A DNA stretch of 55,143 bases from NCBI GenBank assembly GCA_020445335.1, contig JAGRGU010000023.1, positions 1 through 55,143 of the forward strand, written 5' to 3'. Shown piece after piece: positions 17,301 to 25,326 of the stretch. Within the stretch, counting starts at the first letter, position 1; every line of letters begins with the position of its first letter. The translations under genes and the position numbers were made by a program. The DNA is from Gammaproteobacteria bacterium (GTDB lineage Bacteria; Pseudomonadota; Gammaproteobacteria; Chromatiales; Chromatiaceae). Under the pieces are notes generated by a model that made no database searches, was not told where the DNA came from, and saw nothing but the letters and a program-made list of their open reading frames with translations.

Positions 17301-17684
17301 TCAGCCGTTGGCGGACGCTGCGCGCATGGCGTCGCAGGCGGCGATGAAAGCCTCCCGATCCTTCGGTGCGAAGCGATAGTAGCGCACCGGCCCCGCAGTG
17401 GTATGCAGCAGCAGATGGGGGTGGCCGAAACCGGTGTCCAGCAGCAACCCCCAGAGCAGCGCCGGCAACGGATAGCGCCCGCGCAGCGTGCCCAGCAGAA
17501 TGTCGCCGAATCCGCCCGCCACCGGCAGCAGACGCCGTACCTCGGCAGCCGGAATCACCAGCGTCCTGCCGGGCAGCTTCAGCAGAAACTCGATGCGGTC
17601 GCGATAGACCAGGTGCCGCACGGCCAGCCCCGACTGGGGCGCCTCGGCACTGTAGAGCGGTGTGCTCTCCATAGGTGCGGGCAT
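17301..17684 (-). CDS. Hypothetical protein (127 aa)
   Basis: Not recognised. The soluble-looking 127-residue product has a short central Leu/Pro/Gly-rich stretch (GDILLGTLRGRYPLPALLWGLL) and a C-terminal part with several basic and aromatic residues (VRYYRFAPKDREAFI), a little like a small beta-rich PH-like domain. The ATG at 17684 lies 2 bp after the stop of the upstream membrane protein gene, so the two are translated together. Confidence 0.55.
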   Translation of the reverse strand: MPAPMESTPLYSAEAPQSGLAVRHLVYRDRIEFLLKLPGRTLVIPAAEVRRLLPVAGGFGDILLGTLRGRYPLPALLWGLLLDTGFGHPHLLLHTTAGPVRYYRFAPKDREAFIAACDAMRAASANG

Positions 17685-17686
17685 GG

Positions 17687-18046
17687 CTAACTGCGCAGAC
17701 GCTGCCCGTTCCAGGCCCGCACCATGGCCCAGACCGCGGTAACGATGAACACGGTATGAACGGAGGTGAAGTAGATGATGACGTACATCCAGGTCCAGGC
17801 GGAGTCAAACCCCCCCAGCAGCAGCATCAGCGCACTCACCAGCAGCAATGCGACTGCGGCGGCCAGGTTGATGCGAATTCCGAGCCGCAGATGATAGCGG
17901 TCGATGCCGTCGGCCGTGGCTCGAGACAGCTGCAGCAGCATCCATAGGAGAGCGAGGCCGGGCAGAAAAGTGAGATTCAGCAGCGAAGCCAGAGCCGCAT
18001 CTGCGGCAAGCTTCTGTGGGTCCCGGGTAACGAGCCGTTCGGCCAT
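17687..18046 (-). CDS. Hypothetical small membrane protein (119 aa)
   Basis: Not recognised. Three hydrophobic helices are predicted: LLNLTFLPGLALLWMLLQL, LAAAVALLLVSALMLLLGG and a last one ending VFIVTAVWAMVRAW. The N-terminus is soluble (MAERLVTRDPQKLAAD). GAAGGA lies 7-10 nt before the ATG at 18046. It is first of a two-gene unit with the 127-residue protein; tight spacing suggests they work together. Confidence 0.65.
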   Translation of the reverse strand: MAERLVTRDPQKLAADAALASLLNLTFLPGLALLWMLLQLSRATADGIDRYHLRLGIRINLAAAVALLLVSALMLLLGGFDSAWTWMYVIIYFTSVHTVFIVTAVWAMVRAWNGQRLRS

Positions 18047-18072
18047 GCATTGATCCTTCTGTAAGAGAGCAT

Positions 18073-18086
18073 CGGTCAAGTGACCG
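18073..18086. promoter_or_regulatory. 14-bp palindrome between divergent genes
   Basis: CGGTCAAGTGACCG forms a dyad (CGGTCA, 2 bp, TGACCG) in the 226-bp gap between the small membrane gene and the TIR gene. It is operator-like, but no regulator can be assigned. Confidence 0.25.
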
Positions 18087-18272
18087 GAGAGCGGGCAGCC
18101 GCAACCTTGGGTTCGGCTCGCGCCTACAGCAATGATACCCCGAGTTCCGCCAACATTCGGATCAATCTCGTCCATCCTCGGGCCGGGCTGGCGGTTAAGG
18201 TCTATGATTGGATGGATCGCACCCCGCCAGGGGCTGGCTAAAACACGGCAGTGGATAAAGAGGAGGGCAGGA

Positions 18273-20315
18273 TTGGAGGGGATCTTCATCAGTTACCGGC
18301 GCGACGATGCAGCCGGTTACGCCGGCCGTCTCTATGACCGGCTGGCGGCGCATTTCGGCGCCGAACGGGTCTTCATGGATGTCGAGGGGATTGAACCGGG
18401 CACCGACTTCGTCCATGCCATCGAACAGGCTGTCGCCTCCTGCAAAGTGCTGATCGTGATTATCGGTGACGAGTGGGTCGATGCCACCGACAGCAGCGGT
18501 CGCAGACGGCTGGAAGATCCCCACGATTTCATACGCCTCGAAACCGCCACCGCGCTGCAGCGGGATATTCGCGTGGTTCCGGTGCTGGTGGACCAGACGC
18601 CGATGCCGACGGTCGCCCAACTTCCCGAAGATCTGCAGCCGCTGGTGCGGCGTCAGGCGGTGGAGCTGAACCATAAGCAGTGGGAGGCCACCTCCGGAGA
18701 GCTGATCCATACGCTGGAGAAGATTCTCGACCTTCCCGCGACCGACGATCCCGCGCCGGAGCAGACAGCAACACAGGAGGGCGGCGGCATGCGCTGGTGG
18801 CCGCTGGCGGTTGTGCTCGCCATCGCCGTCGCAATCGGCCTCTGGGTGGTGATCGACACCGCACCCAAGCCACCGGCGCCGCTCACCGGCCAGGCACCCC
18901 TGCCGCCTGCGGCAGTTGTCACCGAAAGCGACCCGCCGGGTGCCCCTGAACCACCTGTCGCTGCAGCGCCAGATATCGCGACCATGCAGCCGAAACCCGC
19001 GGCTGCGACCGTTGCCACAGAGGTTACAGCGCCGACACCGGAGCAGCCCTCCACCCCGGCCCGTGGCGAACCGGCCGCGTCTGAAGATGCGGTGCAGCAG
19101 GAACCCGCCCTCGTAGCGCAGCCCGATACGACCACGCCGACCGACAGTACCACTGCCGGCACTCCGCAATCCGCATCGACTCCTCCGCCGACACCACCCG
19201 AGCCCACCTCGGCCGATTCTCGTCCCCTGGTTGCAACCGCGCCAGAGGAGCCCTCCGTCGCCCCGCCGCAGATCGTGCAGCTGACCAGCAAGGCACAGCC
19301 TGGCGGCGCCGAAATCTGCTATCGGGTGAGCGGCGCGACAGCTCTGAGCCTACTGCCGGGGCCGGGTCAACTGGCGAACGTCGACAACGGCTGCGAGATC
19401 GTCACGCTGGATGCATCAACCCGCCTGACGCTCACCGCGCGGGGTGATGGCGGCGACAGCACGCGTGAGATTAGCGCCGCCCCTCTGCCGCCACCGCCGG
19501 TCATCACCACGCTGCAGGCGCGTCAGCAGAACAACCGGCTGGAGCTCTGTTACCGTGTCAATGGCGCCACCCGGATCACCCTCTCCCCGACCCCTGGAAG
19601 AGTGAGCAGGAGTCGCGACTGCCTCCCGTTGGTGATCGACAACGCCACCCGGTTCACGCTGGAGGCCAGTGGTGAGGGGGGCAGCGTGCGCCGTTCGCTC
19701 AACGTGCAACCGATTGCGGCGCAACCCGAGCCCCAGGTATCGGCGCGACTGCCCGCCAAGGGCGAATCGTGGATCTATCGCATGCGCGGCAACTGGCCCA
19801 CCAGCCCCAAGCGCCTGATTAGGATGCAGGTCGAACGCGTGGATGGACAACAGGTCGCGGAGAGCATGCAGCTGCTCAAGCCCAATCGGCGCGACGGCGG
19901 CAGCCGCAGCTCCGGTAGCCGACCCGCAATCCTCGCCTGGCCCGGCCTCGGTTTCGAGTTCAGCCCCTGGCTGGGCAGCTACCTGGAGCCGGGCAGAAGC
20001 CACCGATGGGCCGAGATCGACACACCCGCGCTCGAGGAGTGGGACAAATGGCGAAGCAGCGCCGAGAGCGCGGGCGAGGAACGGATCAGTGTCGAGGCGG
20101 GGCAGTTCGACTGCTGGAAAGTGAAGGTTAAAAGCAATCGCTTCGCCACCGGAGGTTCGACCATGGCCGGCCTGGAGCCGGTCCGGATCGAGCTGATCGT
20201 CTGGTACGCACCGGCCGCCAAGCGCTATGTAAAGAGCGTGCGCAGAACCTACTCCGCCGAGGGGCGGATCCTCGAGGAGGATCATATGGAGCTGGTTCGT
20301 TTCGGTGCCGGCTAG
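18273..20315 (+). CDS. TIR domain protein with membrane anchor and two Ig-like repeats
   Basis: The 680-residue protein is modular. Residues 1-150 are a TIR domain (FISYRRDDAAGYAGRL start, IVIIGDEWVDA, FIRLE with Glu90 at the NADase-type Glu position). Residues 174-195 are a single membrane helix (WWPLAVVLAIAVAIGLWVV). A Pro/Ala/Thr linker (198-330) follows. Two tandem repeats of about 70 residues (331-402, 408-478) share E(I/L)CYRV(S/N)GAT and are probably Ig-like. The C-terminal domain (493-680) resembles DUF3108-like envelope folds (IELIVWYAPAAKRYVKS). The start is TTG at 18273, decided by AGGAGG at 18261-18266. Topology: TIR inside, the rest outside. Function unknown; signalling or defence roles are possible. 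Confidence 0.8.
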   Translation: MEGIFISYRRDDAAGYAGRLYDRLAAHFGAERVFMDVEGIEPGTDFVHAIEQAVASCKVLIVIIGDEWVDATDSSGRRRLEDPHDFIRLETATALQRDIRVVPVLVDQTPMPTVAQLPEDLQPLVRRQAVELNHKQWEATSGELIHTLEKILDLPATDDPAPEQTATQEGGGMRWWPLAVVLAIAVAIGLWVVIDTAPKPPAPLTGQAPLPPAAVVTESDPPGAPEPPVAAAPDIATMQPKPAAATVATEVTAPTPEQPSTPARGEPAASEDAVQQEPALVAQPDTTTPTDSTTAGTPQSASTPPPTPPEPTSADSRPLVATAPEEPSVAPPQIVQLTSKAQPGGAEICYRVSGATALSLLPGPGQLANVDNGCEIVTLDASTRLTLTARGDGGDSTREISAAPLPPPPVITTLQARQQNNRLELCYRVNGATRITLSPTPGRVSRSRDCLPLVIDNATRFTLEASGEGGSVRRSLNVQPIAAQPEPQVSARLPAKGESWIYRMRGNWPTSPKRLIRMQVERVDGQQVAESMQLLKPNRRDGGSRSSGSRPAILAWPGLGFEFSPWLGSYLEPGRSHRWAEIDTPALEEWDKWRSSAESAGEERISVEAGQFDCWKVKVKSNRFATGGSTMAGLEPVRIELIVWYAPAAKRYVKSVRRTYSAEGRILEEDHMELVRFGAG

Positions 20316-20321
20316 GACCGT

Positions 20322-20693
20322 TCACTCCTCGATCAGGCTGACCCTGGCCGTTCCGCTTCTTCGCTCTATGGTGAACAGCAGCTCGCAGTACTCGTTACCG
20401 ACATCCAGCGGCGTCGGATCGTCGGCGCAGCTGCACCCGCCAACCACGGAGCCGAAGAACACTCCTGCCTTCACGTGAAGGTGGTTTTCATCGGCGCCGG
20501 CACCGAGATAGAGTGGCCGCCAATCATCCGTAACCACCTGATTGCCATAGCGCATCCCCTCTCGCAGCGGCAGCAACAGGGGATTCAGCGCCCCGCATTC
20601 ACGCTCGAACTGCTGCCTGAAAGAGGCCCCATCCCAGGCCCGCAGCGAAGCGGGAAACGCGAGGGCGCCCTCGCCCTGTGGATGATCGCCCAC
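20322..20693 (-). CDS. Hypothetical protein downstream of maeB (123 aa)
   Basis: Not recognised. The 123-residue soluble product has GVFFGSVVGGCSCADDPTPLDVGNEYCELLFTI, with a CSC motif in an acidic loop near residue 88, and an N-terminal PASLRAWDGASFRQQF. It begins with GTG at 20693, five bases after the maeB stop codon, so it is very likely in one transcript with maeB. It faces the TIR gene and leaves only 6 bp between their stop codons. Confidence 0.65.
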   Translation of the reverse strand: MGDHPQGEGALAFPASLRAWDGASFRQQFERECGALNPLLLPLREGMRYGNQVVTDDWRPLYLGAGADENHLHVKAGVFFGSVVGGCSCADDPTPLDVGNEYCELLFTIERRSGTARVSLIEE

Positions 20694-20697
20694 GGCT

Positions 20698-22968
20698 TCA
20701 GATGTTCTCGCGCCTGCGGTGAATCTCGGCTACGGTGAAAGCGCTCATGTTGAAGATACCGCGTGAGGTCACCGACGGAATGACGATATGCGCGGGCTTC
20801 TTCAGACCGGTCAACAACGGACCGATCAGCAGCGCGTCGGTCAGCGAGCGAATCAGACCCAGCGCGATATTGGCGGTATCGAGGTTGGGCATGATCAGCA
20901 GGTTGGCGCGGCCGCTTAGATTTGCATTCGGAAACACCGTGTTGCGCAACGCTTCGTTGAGCGCCGAGTAGGAGTGCATCTCACCGTCGATCTCGACGTC
21001 GCTGAGCTCCTTGCGCAGAATCTCGGCTGCCTTGTGCATCTTCAATGCCGAAGGCGCCCTGGAGGTGCCGAAATTGGAATGCGAGAGCAGTGCCACCTTG
21101 GGCTTGATACCGAAATGACGAACCAATTCGATACTCGCCTTGGTGGTCTCGACGGTCTGCTCCACGCTCGGGTCGACATGCAGGAAGGAGTCGGCGATGA
21201 AGAGCGGACCGCTGGGCAGCAGCAGCGGACAGAGCGAGGAGATGTGCTTGCCGGCACCGAGAATATCGTGGATATCGCGGTAGTGGCTGTCGAAACGGCC
21301 CACCTTGCCGCAGATCAGACCGTCGGCGTCGCCGCTGGCCACCATCACCGCCGCCAGCGCGGTGGCATTGGAACGCACCAGGTTCTGCGCCCCTTCCACC
21401 GAGACGCCGCTGCGCCCGACCAGCTTATGATAGAACTTCGAGTAGCGGTGATCGCTGTCGGCATCGGACGGATTGATCACCTGGATATCCTTGTCCAGCT
21501 CCAGGCGCAGACCTATCTTCTCGATCTGCTTGCGGATAATGTCGGGGCGCCCCAGTAGGATGGGCCTCGCCACCCCTTCGTCCACCACCGCCTGCACCGC
21601 CAGCAGGATATCCTTGTTCTCACCCTCCGGGTAGACCAGCTGCTCCGGATTCCTGCGTGCCACGTCGATGAACGGCTGCATGAACAGGCCGGTGCGGTTG
21701 ACGAATTCGTGCAGCTTCTTGCGATAGCCCTCCAGATCCTCGATCGGACGCGTGGCGACGCCGCTCGCCATCGCCGCCTTGACCACCGCCAGCGGAACCT
21801 CTTCGATCAGTCGGGCGTCGAACGGTTTGGGGATCAGGTAGTCGGGACCGAAGCGCAACTCCTCGCCGGCGTAGGCTTCGGCCAACTCGTCGCTCGCCTC
21901 CTTGCGGGCGAGGCTCGCCAGCGCCTTGACGCAGGCCGCCTTCATCGCATCGTTGATCGAGGTGGCACCGCAATCCAGCGCACCGCGAAAGATGAACGGG
22001 AAGCAGAGCACGTTGTTGACCTGGTTCGGGTAGTCGGAGCGTCCGGTTGCCAGAATCGCGTCGGGACGCACCTCCTTCGCCAGCTCGGGCATGATCTCGG
22101 GAACCGGATTGGACATCGCCAGGATCAAGGGCCGGGGCGCCATCTTCTTCACCATCTCCTGGGTCAACACCCCCGGGCCGGAGAGCCCCATGAAGATATC
22201 CGCATCCTCGATCACGTCGTCGAGCGTGCGCGCATCGGTCTCCTGTGCGTACTTCTCCTTCCACTCGTTCATGCCCGCACCGCGCCCGGTGTAGATCACA
22301 CCGCGGCTGTCGGTGAGGAAAGTGTTCTCCTTGCGCAAACCCATGGTCACCAGCAGGTCGACGCAGGCGATGCTGGCCGCGCCGGCTCCCGAAACCACCA
22401 GCTTCACATCCTCGATCCGTTTCTCCACGATGTGGAGCCCGTTGTAAACCGCCGCCGCCGAGACGATCGCAGTACCATGCTGATCGTCGTGGAACACCGG
22501 AATGTTCATGCGTTCGCGCAGCTTCTGCTCCACCAGGAAACACTCGGGCGCCTTGATATCTTCCAGATTGATGCCGCCGAAAGTCGGCTCCAGCGAGGCG
22601 ATGATATCGACCAGTTTATCCACGTCGGTCTCGTTCACTTCGATATCGAAGACATCGATATTGGCGAACTTCTTGAAGAGCACCGCCTTGCCCTCCATCA
22701 CCGGCTTGCCCGCCAGCGGACCGATATTGCCCAGCCCCAGCACCGCGGTACCGTTGCTGATCACGCCTACCAGATTACCCTTGGCGGTTACGCTGGCCGC
22801 CTTGGTCGGATCCTCTTTGATCAGATCACAGGCGTAGGCCACACCCGGCGAGTAGGCCAGCGAGAGATCACGCTTGTTGGCCAGCGGCTTGGTAGGGATG
22901 ATCGCAAGTTTTCCGGGGGTGGGATCGGTATGGTAGATCAGCGAACTCTCTTTGAATGAGTCGGCCAT
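20698..22968 (-). CDS. maeB: NADP-dependent malic enzyme (MaeB type)
   Basis: Decarboxylates malate to pyruvate with NADP, feeding NADPH and pyruvate. The 756 residues match MaeB (759). The N-terminal malic domain (residues 1-420) has [15 protein letters not shown] and [16 protein letters not shown]; the C-terminal half (430-756) is the phosphotransacetylase-like domain ([28 protein letters not shown]). The ATG at 22968 follows GGAGAA, while the upstream frame (with many Cys/Gly/Trp) is unlike a coding start. It leads the hypothetical 123-residue gene in an operon. Confidence 0.96.
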   Translation of the reverse strand: MADSFKESSLIYHTDPTPGKLAIIPTKPLANKRDLSLAYSPGVAYACDLIKEDPTKAASVTAKGNLVGVISNGTAVLGLGNIGPLAGKPVMEGKAVLFKKFANIDVFDIEVNETDVDKLVDIIASLEPTFGGINLEDIKAPECFLVEQKLRERMNIPVFHDDQHGTAIVSAAAVYNGLHIVEKRIEDVKLVVSGAGAASIACVDLLVTMGLRKENTFLTDSRGVIYTGRGAGMNEWKEKYAQETDARTLDDVIEDADIFMGLSGPGVLTQEMVKKMAPRPLILAMSNPVPEIMPELAKEVRPDAILATGRSDYPNQVNNVLCFPFIFRGALDCGATSINDAMKAACVKALASLARKEASDELAEAYAGEELRFGPDYLIPKPFDARLIEEVPLAVVKAAMASGVATRPIEDLEGYRKKLHEFVNRTGLFMQPFIDVARRNPEQLVYPEGENKDILLAVQAVVDEGVARPILLGRPDIIRKQIEKIGLRLELDKDIQVINPSDADSDHRYSKFYHKLVGRSGVSVEGAQNLVRSNATALAAVMVASGDADGLICGKVGRFDSHYRDIHDILGAGKHISSLCPLLLPSGPLFIADSFLHVDPSVEQTVETTKASIELVRHFGIKPKVALLSHSNFGTSRAPSALKMHKAAEILRKELSDVEIDGEMHSYSALNEALRNTVFPNANLSGRANLLIMPNLDTANIALGLIRSLTDALLIGPLLTGLKKPAHIVIPSVTSRGIFNMSAFTVAEIHRRRENI

Positions 22969-23241
22969 GTCGGTTCTCCAGGGTGCTGCAGTGGCGGATT
23001 TATGGGAGCTGTGGCGCCTGGGCGCCCACTGAAGCAACGGCCGCCCGGCAAACGGCCAGAATAAACCCCCAGCCAGAACGACACAACCGCCCACCCCTCA
23101 CGGCAATGATCACTCTGCTGACCGTTTCCGGGCTCAAGCTGGCTCATGGTTGGCCGCTACGCCTGACAGGAGCGCAAAGAACCGCTCGCACCGGCATCAA
23201 CAACAGGCGTCGAGGTCGCCGAACAGAACAAGGGTGTCACC

Positions 23242-23409
23242 ATGACCAATACACTTCAGGCCAGAAAAGAGATCACCGCCAACCTGCTGAAACGGGCTAA
23301 ACGAGTGAGTCACGCAGAGTTCATATCAACCAAAGCGGCAATCGACAATATCCAGCACTCTTACAAGGATCCGATGTTGCAGTTGCTGATCCTCAAACAG
23401 ATGCTGTAG
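23242..23409 (+). CDS. Small basic hypothetical protein (55 aa)
   Basis: The open frame ATG 23242 to TAG 23407 codes 55 residues, Lys/Arg-rich with a helical look (QARKEITANLLKRAKRV, DPMLQLLILKQML). It lies in an otherwise empty gap between maeB and the repeat lipoprotein. A weak AGGG site sits 10 nt before the ATG. Too short for family assignment; it could be chance. Confidence 0.4.
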   Translation: MTNTLQARKEITANLLKRAKRVSHAEFISTKAAIDNIQHSYKDPMLQLLILKQML

Positions 23410-23524
23410 CCCCAGCCGGGGCGATCTCGATCCGGTAGCTTCCAGCCTCCCGCCCGACATCCGGGGCGGGAAAGAAAATATTTGTAAAACCACCTCCCGG
23501 TCACAAAAGACGCGTTTCGATACA

Positions 23525-23554
23525 TGATAAATTAGCCTTCACTAATATTTATCA
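23525..23554. promoter_or_regulatory. Inverted repeat upstream of the repeat lipoprotein
   Basis: TGATAAAT (23525-23532) and ATTTATCA (23547-23554) are perfect inverted arms with a 14-nt gap, 18 bp before the ATG in AT-rich sequence. It could be an operator or a 5' leader hairpin that masks the ribosome site. Confidence 0.4.
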
Positions 23555-23572
23555 CTGAAAGGAAGCCGTCGC

Positions 23573-24118
23573 ATGAAACTACTCCCCCTGTTGACACTCT
23601 CGATAGCGATTCTGGCTGGCGGTTGCAGTCAGGAGTCGCAACTCAGCGAATCCGCCGCGGACAAGGCAGCACCCTCAGCAACGGAGGCGCAGCCGTCCGC
23701 GGCACCCTCCCAGGTCACACCGCCAGCGCCTGGCGGGGAGGCAGCAACCGACTCCGGGAAGAGCATGGCCGAAAAGGCGAAAGAGCTCGGTAGCAAGGCG
23801 TTGGAGAGATCACGGGACCTCTACCAGGAGGCGAAGGAGAGAGGTAGTGACCTGACCGAGAGGGCGGTCGAAAAATCGAAAACGGTCTACCAGTCGGTCA
23901 AGGAGCGAGGTAGCGACCTCAAGGAGGGGGCGATCGACAAATCCAAGGCACTCTACGAGTCGGCCAAAGAGAAGGGCGGCGAGCTGACAGAACGGGCGGT
24001 GGAAAAATCGAAGGAGATCTATCAGGGCGCCAAGGAGAAGGCCGGCGAGATGCTCAACGGGGCCGCCCCGGATGAGGCACCACAAACGCCGCTGCCGCCG
24101 GAGAAACCACAGGGCTGA
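23573..24118 (+). CDS. Lipoprotein with four 22-residue amphipathic repeats
   Basis: The 181-residue product has a lipoprotein signal with lipobox LAGGC (Cys18). A Pro/Ala/Ser linker follows (19-62). Four tandem 22-residue units (76-97, 98-119, 120-141, 142-163) repeat the pattern A-x-E-K-S-K-x-x-Y-Q-x-x-K-E-R-G-x-x-L-x-E-x; each is two 11-residue turns of a charged amphipathic helix, like LEA or apolipoprotein-type repeats. The tail is Pro-rich. It may coat membranes or stabilise under desiccation or osmotic stress; this is inferred. GGAAG lies 5-9 nt before the ATG. A 12-bp hairpin terminator follows. Confidence 0.75.
   Translation: MKLLPLLTLSIAILAGGCSQESQLSESAADKAAPSATEAQPSAAPSQVTPPAPGGEAATDSGKSMAEKAKELGSKALERSRDLYQEAKERGSDLTERAVEKSKTVYQSVKERGSDLKEGAIDKSKALYESAKEKGGELTERAVEKSKEIYQGAKEKAGEMLNGAAPDEAPQTPLPPEKPQG
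23798..24061 (+). repeat. Four tandem 66-bp coding repeats
   Basis: The DNA for the lipoprotein repeats is arranged as four imperfect 66-bp units in frame. They encode AxEKSKxxYQ and KERGSDLxE-type blocks. Because units are in phase and partly diverged, expansion by slippage or recombination is likely. Confidence 0.7.
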
Positions 24119-24138
24119 GAGTTCCGCGTCAACAACTA

Positions 24139-24168
24139 CGCCCTCTCCCGTCGGTGCGGGAGAGGGCG
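24139..24168 (+). terminator. Hairpin after the repeat lipoprotein
   Basis: CGCCCTCTCCCG and CGGGAGAGGGCG form a perfect 12-bp stem around a 6-nt loop (TCGGTG), 20 bp after the stop. No T-run follows on the plus strand. It lies between convergent genes and may serve both. Confidence 0.55.
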
Positions 24169-24221
24169 CTCCTGCAAGGCATCTGATCCCTCCGCGATAG
24201 CGCAGCCAACCGCCCGCCGCG

Positions 24222-24806
24222 TCAGCGCAGAATCGGGTAGAACTGGGTGAATACCATATCCTTCTGCGCGTTGGCGGCATGGCAGCTGGCACAACTCGAC
24301 GCCGGCGCCGCGGACGCCGCTTCGGCATACGGCGGCGCGTCATGGCCGAAGTTGAAGAACCCCCAGCCATTGCTCTGCTTGAAACGCCGGCTATCCTTCA
24401 CCATCACATCCATGCCGTTGTAGCGATCGGCGAAATAGCCCCGCCCGGATGGCGCATTCTTCGAGCCGTCCGGGTAGTCGCCCTTCTGCACCAGCAACAG
24501 CTCCTTGGCGATCACCGTGCCTTCCGGAAAACGCCCGCTGCGCTGGTAGATGTCGTGTGCGTCGGGATTGATATAGACATGGTGAAACTCTGGAAAACCG
24601 GCCTTGCCATCGTTCAATCCGTGGGGTGTCAAAGGGGCGCCAAGAAAAACCCACTCCCGATAGCCCTGCGGCTGCAGGAGCCTGCCCTGGGCATCGAAGC
24701 TCGCCGCCCCGATTTCGCCGCCCCCTTTTTCGGCCGCCGCCACCGAAGTGGCCAGAGCTGTAGCCAAAACGCCCGCAACCATCATTCTTCCTGCATTGAT
24801 TTCCAT
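24222..24806 (-). CDS. Cytochrome P460 family protein
   Basis: Periplasmic c-type haem protein of the P460 family, which act on hydroxylamine or nitric oxide. The 194-residue product has a signal peptide (about 1-25, ending VAAA) and a C-terminal CASCH haem attachment motif (residues 172-176) near the end, as in P460 proteins. The middle region (YREWVFLGAPLTPHGLND, FPEFHHVYINPDAHDIYQ, FPEGTVIAKELL) fits the family. The lysine that crosslinks to haem in the true P460 could not be assigned from sequence alone. SD AGAGGA precedes the ATG at 24806. A decayed AraC gene lies upstream. Confidence 0.85.
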   Translation of the reverse strand: MEINAGRMMVAGVLATALATSVAAAEKGGGEIGAASFDAQGRLLQPQGYREWVFLGAPLTPHGLNDGKAGFPEFHHVYINPDAHDIYQRSGRFPEGTVIAKELLLVQKGDYPDGSKNAPSGRGYFADRYNGMDVMVKDSRRFKQSNGWGFFNFGHDAPPYAEAASAAPASSCASCHAANAQKDMVFTQFYPILR

Positions 24807-24959
24807 GATTCGTATCCTCTTCCAGCACGTTTAAATTGAGCGGACGGCGCCGGACAGCGCGCTGCCCCCGGGTGCCAAGATTCACTTGGCTGAAGAGGAG
24901 TCTGGCTGCAATAATGGTATTATTGGTATCTTATCGTACATATTTTAATACAATTAGTA

Positions 24960-25281
24960 TCATCAGGAAGAATCGACTCTCCGACCTGCTGAAACACTTC
25001 GATCTGCCTGCCGCTCGCGCAGATGCAGACGTTGAACGCAACGCTGTCGTTGATCTTTGACGAGGCCAACGCCGTTCACTGCGGTCGACAACCGGTGCTC
25101 GACCGCCTGATGGAGGTTTTCATCGTGCAGTGTGTTGCGAGGCCTGATGGATCAGAAACGGCTGCAGGCAGGATTGTTGGCGGGACTTTCCGACACCCGG
25201 CTGATGCGGGCGATCAACGCGATGCACAAGCGCCCGGCTCGGGATCTCACCGGGCGCTTGTTGAAATCTCTCTCCGGCTGA
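24960..25281 (+). pseudogene. Decayed AraC-family regulator (cupin_6 type)
   Basis: Fragments of a cupin_6 AraC-type regulator can be read in pieces. An N-terminal part reads NRLSDLLKHFDL around 24970-25005. A central part in another frame reads LSLIFDEANAVHCGRQPVLDRL, then a one-base slip near 25131 leads to VLRGLMDQKRLQAGLLAG and LMRAINAMHKRPARDL, ending at TGA 25279. Most of the cupin domain and the helix-turn-helix are gone. The layout is the usual cupin_6 AraC order, so this is a broken gene and not chance. It faces away from the cytochrome P460 gene and may have been its regulator. Confidence 0.7.
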
Positions 25282-25292
25282 AGGAACAGCGG

Positions 25293-25319
25293 CAGGCAGC
25301 GGCGCGAAGCCGCTGCCTG
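25293..25319 (-). terminator. Hairpin after pckA
   Basis: CAGGCAGCGGC and GCCGCTGCCTG form a perfect 11-bp stem with a 5-nt loop, just past the pckA stop codon on the minus strand. No T-run follows. Confidence 0.55.
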
Positions 25320-25326
25320 GTGGTGC

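Noticed and set aside
16636..17808. Minus-strand 390-codon frame over the LysR gene
   Set aside because: It overlaps two genes with strong family evidence and has no domain or ribosome site.
21709..22959. Long plus-strand open frame opposite maeB
   Set aside because: It runs antisense to a clear malic enzyme and is rich in His/Arg/Gly/Gln, a common by-product of GC-rich coding DNA.
23798..24061. Repeats as a possible CRISPR array
   Set aside because: The units are in frame within a lipoprotein gene, differ in sequence, and lack spacers.
24836..25060. 74-codon plus-strand frame in the P460 upstream region
   Set aside because: Only part of it matches the AraC remnant; the rest is not coding. 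Treated as pseudogene.
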